From: Thermoplasmatota archaeon
GTDB taxonomy: Archaea; Thermoplasmatota; E2; DHVEG-1
Reading direction: 5' to 3'
Assembly (NCBI GenBank): GCA_018824925.1
Contig: JAHJFH010000157.1
Span: 1 to 7,448 of the forward strand
Length of the DNA: 7,448 bases
How positions within the stretch are numbered: the first letter of the stretch is position 1; each line of letters opens with the position of its first letter. The translations under genes were made by a program, and so were the position numbers. The notes beneath the pieces were generated by a model. That model did not search any database. It worked only from the letters and a program-made list of their open reading frames with translations, and was not told the DNA's origin. This document shows, piece after piece, positions 6,038 through 7,448 of this stretch.

Positions 6038-6598
6038 TCAACAATAAATGACAAAATCATCAACAACCCCTGAAAAAACATATACCAAAATCTCACTATA
6101 TCCCCTCCCACGGTGAAAACCGTGGAATCCACCTCCCACATTTTCCGTATAGACCACATATGCCTTACCAAAACGCATACGCAATCTTTTTTCTTCAACC
6201 CATGGTATATACAACAGATTCGCACCACAAAAAATAAAAAACCAGATTAATAAAAGAAACGACCCAAACACTAATGTCTCACCAAATAAAACCAGAAAGA
6301 TACCCATAATCATAGGATTCCGCATATACCGATACAACCCCACAACCACTAAATTTTCTGGTGGATCCCAAGGAGCTGGCGTCCCCTTACCAACTCGGAC
6401 AAAAAACTGTGTTGAAGACCCCGCAAGAAAAAAACCAACCACCACAAAAAATATCCCCAAAATACGGATGAAAATATATTCCGAAAACACCCCGCCATCA
6501 CCCAAAACAATAAAAGAAAAATACAACAAAACAATAGGTACAAAAACCACTACCGTTCCCGGGAGAATAAGAATACTCCAAAATAATGATTTCATCAT
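6038..6598 (-). CDS. ICMT/PEMT-type membrane methyltransferase, frameshifted at its 3' end
   Basis: An integral membrane SAM-dependent methyltransferase of the isoprenylcysteine carboxyl / phospholipid methyltransferase type. Counting from ATG 6598, hydrophobic helices lie at about 5-32 and 42-61, followed by the loop GKGTPAPWDPPENLV (70-84), GLYRYMRNPM (87-96), which is the family SAM-binding signature, then helices to about 130 and the acidic-basic EEKRLRMRFGKAYVVY (135-150). Such enzymes methylate lipids or prenylated/carboxylate groups in the membrane; the substrate here is unknown. The family normally ends with Y-x-x-V-P-R-W-I-P-R. Here the frame reads on as GGGFHGFHRG, but shifting frame at 6135-6137 gives RWIPRFSPWEGI and a stop at 6096-6098, so one base seems missing and the native protein should be about 167 residues. 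The start is ATG 6598 (or 6595) behind GGGATGGAAGG. A TTG at 6646 is less likely. Confidence 0.85.
   Translation of the reverse strand: MMKSLFWSILILPGTVVVFVPIVLLYFSFIVLGDGGVFSEYIFIRILGIFFVVVGFFLAGSSTQFFVRVGKGTPAPWDPPENLVVVGLYRYMRNPMIMGIFLVLFGETLVFGSFLLLIWFFIFCGANLLYIPWVEEKRLRMRFGKAYVVYTENVGGGFHGFHRGRGYSEILVYVFSGVVDDFVIYC
6135..6137 (-). other. Frameshift site in the membrane methyltransferase gene
   Basis: Codon 154 (GTG, 6137-6139) ends in the G-run GGG of the transcript. One extra base here would join ENV to RWIPRFSPWEGI, the conserved family C-terminus, with TAG at 6096-6098. The site is a short homopolymer, so a sequencing or assembly error is as likely as a real mutation. Confidence 0.8.
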
Positions 6599-6624
6599 CC
6601 TTCCATCCCTAAGAAAATAAAGCC

Positions 6625-6631
6625 GTATAAG
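6625..6631 (-). promoter_or_regulatory. TATA-like box of the membrane methyltransferase gene
   Basis: CTTATAC on the minus strand lies about 27-33 bases before the ATG at 6598. A start site about 26 bases further on would fall within a few bases of the ATG, so the message would be leaderless or nearly so, with the GGAAGG stretch at its very 5' end. Confidence 0.4.
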
Positions 6632-6660
6632 AATTCCTATCCCCAACGAGTATCACAACA

Positions 6661-6668
6661 TTAAAAAA
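6661..6668 (+). promoter_or_regulatory. TATA-like element of the LCMT-like gene
   Basis: TTAAAAAA lies about 30-37 bases before the ATG at 6698 and would give a leader of under 10 bases. No Shine-Dalgarno is seen before that ATG (CTAAACCCA). The 99-base gap 6599-6697 thus seems to hold two divergent promoters. Confidence 0.35.
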
Positions 6669-6697
6669 AGAAGTCAAAATAACACTGTCTAAACCCA

Positions 6698-7448
6698 ATG
6701 CATAAAGAATCGATCAATACAATTACAGACATATCAGAAACCTTACTTATTCCCTTATACGCACGAGCATTTGAATCCCAAACAAACAATCCAATACTCA
6801 TTGATACAAAAGCAATAGAAATAACCAAAAAACTAAACCAAATCTTTGAAACATCTCCCTCAGCATTACATCAAACCCTTGCACATGGAAAAGCACGAAG
6901 AAAACTTGGGAAAAAACTCAATGTTTCCCTCGTTCTGAGAACAAAAAAGTTTGATAGCTACTGTACCTCTTTTCTGAAGCACCATCCAGACGGAATCATC
7001 ATAGAACTCGGCTGTGGCCTGAGCACACGATATCCAAGAATAGACAATGGAACACTCACCTGGTATGACCTCGATTTCCCGGAAGTCATCAACATTAGAA
7101 AACAATTTTTCACAGAAACCGATAGATATCATTTCATCGCATCCTCGGTACTTGACTTCACCTGGATGAAAACAATACACACGAACAACAAAAACATCCT
7201 ATTCATCGCTGAAGGACTCCTCATGTATCTTCATGAACATGAAGTCAAAAACTTGATACTAAAACTGCAAGAAACATTTCCTGGTTGCGAACTTGCCTGT
7301 GAAGTCGCAAATACCTTTATTGTAAACATGCTTAAAAGAAAGATATGGAAGAAAAAATTTCAACGAGATTTTCATCTAGGAAAAGATGCCTCATTTTATT
7401 TTGGAATCACAGATAGCAAAGATCTTGAAACATGGAATCAAGGAATCA
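6698..7448 (+). CDS. Leucine carboxyl methyltransferase (LCMT/TcmP)-like SAM methyltransferase (3' partial)
   Basis: The first 250 codons of a soluble class I SAM-dependent O-methyltransferase. The protein begins MHKESINTITDISETLLIPL, typical of the PPM1/LCMT/TcmP family, which methylates carboxyl or hydroxyl groups on proteins, polyketides or small acids. SAM-binding motif I is IIELGCGLSTRYPR (101-114). The acidic WYDLDFPEV (122-130) follows motif I as in the family, then RYHFIASSVLDFTW (143-156) and NILFIAEGLLMYL (166-178), the family's characteristic post-II region. The frame is open to the right edge, so perhaps the last 30 or so residues are missing. An in-frame TAA at 6680-6682 limits the start to 6683 or later, and ATG 6698 is the best. 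The gene is divergent from the membrane methyltransferase. No biosynthetic partners are visible, so the substrate is unknown. Confidence 0.9.
   Translation, partial: MHKESINTITDISETLLIPLYARAFESQTNNPILIDTKAIEITKKLNQIFETSPSALHQTLAHGKARRKLGKKLNVSLVLRTKKFDSYCTSFLKHHPDGIIIELGCGLSTRYPRIDNGTLTWYDLDFPEVINIRKQFFTETDRYHFIASSVLDFTWMKTIHTNNKNILFIAEGLLMYLHEHEVKNLILKLQETFPGCELACEVANTFIVNMLKRKIWKKKFQRDFHLGKDASFYFGITDSKDLETWNQGI

Noticed and set aside
6013..6228. Minus-strand 71-codon frame over the end of the methyltransferase
   Set aside because: It is the third frame of the same DNA. The conserved RWIPRF ending is in a different frame, and this one shows no family motif.
6599..6646. TTG start for the membrane methyltransferase (202 residues)
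   Set aside because: It is a rare start with no Shine-Dalgarno, and it would overlap the TATA-like box at 6625-6631. ATG 6598/6595 sits behind a GGAAGG stretch.
6866..7180. Minus-strand 104-codon frame opposite the LCMT-like gene
   Set aside because: It is antisense to a clear methyltransferase reading frame with intact SAM motifs. Its translation shows no domain.
1..7448. Search for CRISPR arrays, tRNA or rRNA genes, transposase genes and insertion-sequence ends
   Set aside because: No regularly spaced direct repeats, tRNA-like cloverleaf signatures, transposase motifs or paired terminal repeats were seen; the intergenic gaps are all under 150 bases.

Overview
The window looks like a piece of an archaeal chromosome, probably a euryarchaeal or Thermoplasmatota-type lineage of moderate to low GC. 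The main evidence is two proteins ending in a PGF-CTERM-like tail (PGFE, a hydrophobic helix, then a basic cluster), the mark of archaeosortase-processed surface proteins. Start codons are also preceded by archaeal TATA boxes near -26 to -30 rather than bacterial -35/-10 pairs, some transcripts appear leaderless, and oligo-T runs lie just after stop codons. The lineage is an inference. No rRNA, tRNA, CRISPR or mobile element is visible.

Layout: (1) 2-1180 (+), the 3' part of a secreted repeat (beta-propeller-like) protein with a PGF-CTERM tail, cut by the left edge. (2) 1181-1313, a convergent intergenic region with oligo-T terminators for both strands. (3) 1314-3125 (-), an ABC-F ATPase with an unusual C-terminal extension. 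(4) 3202-3897 (-), a two-helix membrane protein with an extracytoplasmic domain. (5) 4045-5670 (-), a large secreted protein with a C39/papain-like cysteine peptidase-like domain, a PKD-type domain and a second PGF-CTERM tail. (6) 5780-5974 (-), a 64-residue 4-oxalocrotonate tautomerase-family protein. (7) 6038-6598 (-), a membrane methyltransferase of the ICMT/PEMT type whose last codons are displaced by a frameshift near 6135. (8) 6698-7448 (+), the 5' part of a divergently read leucine carboxyl methyltransferase (LCMT/TcmP)-like gene cut by the right edge.

The minus-strand genes mostly seem to be separate transcription units, because several gaps hold both an oligo-T run for the upstream gene and a TATA-like element for the next. 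I see no single pathway joining them. The strongest theme is the cell surface: two sortase-type anchored proteins and a membrane protein. No gap exceeds 300 bases. The plus strand is C-rich over G whichever way the genes read, which suggests a replication-linked strand bias with the minus strand as the leading strand.

The most solid non-routine observations are the methyltransferase frameshift, the loss of both canonical arginines in the tautomerase, the paired PGFE tails, and the peptidase-like secreted protein whose signal peptide also carries a lipobox-like motif. I did not find convincing evidence of a wholly new multi-gene system.
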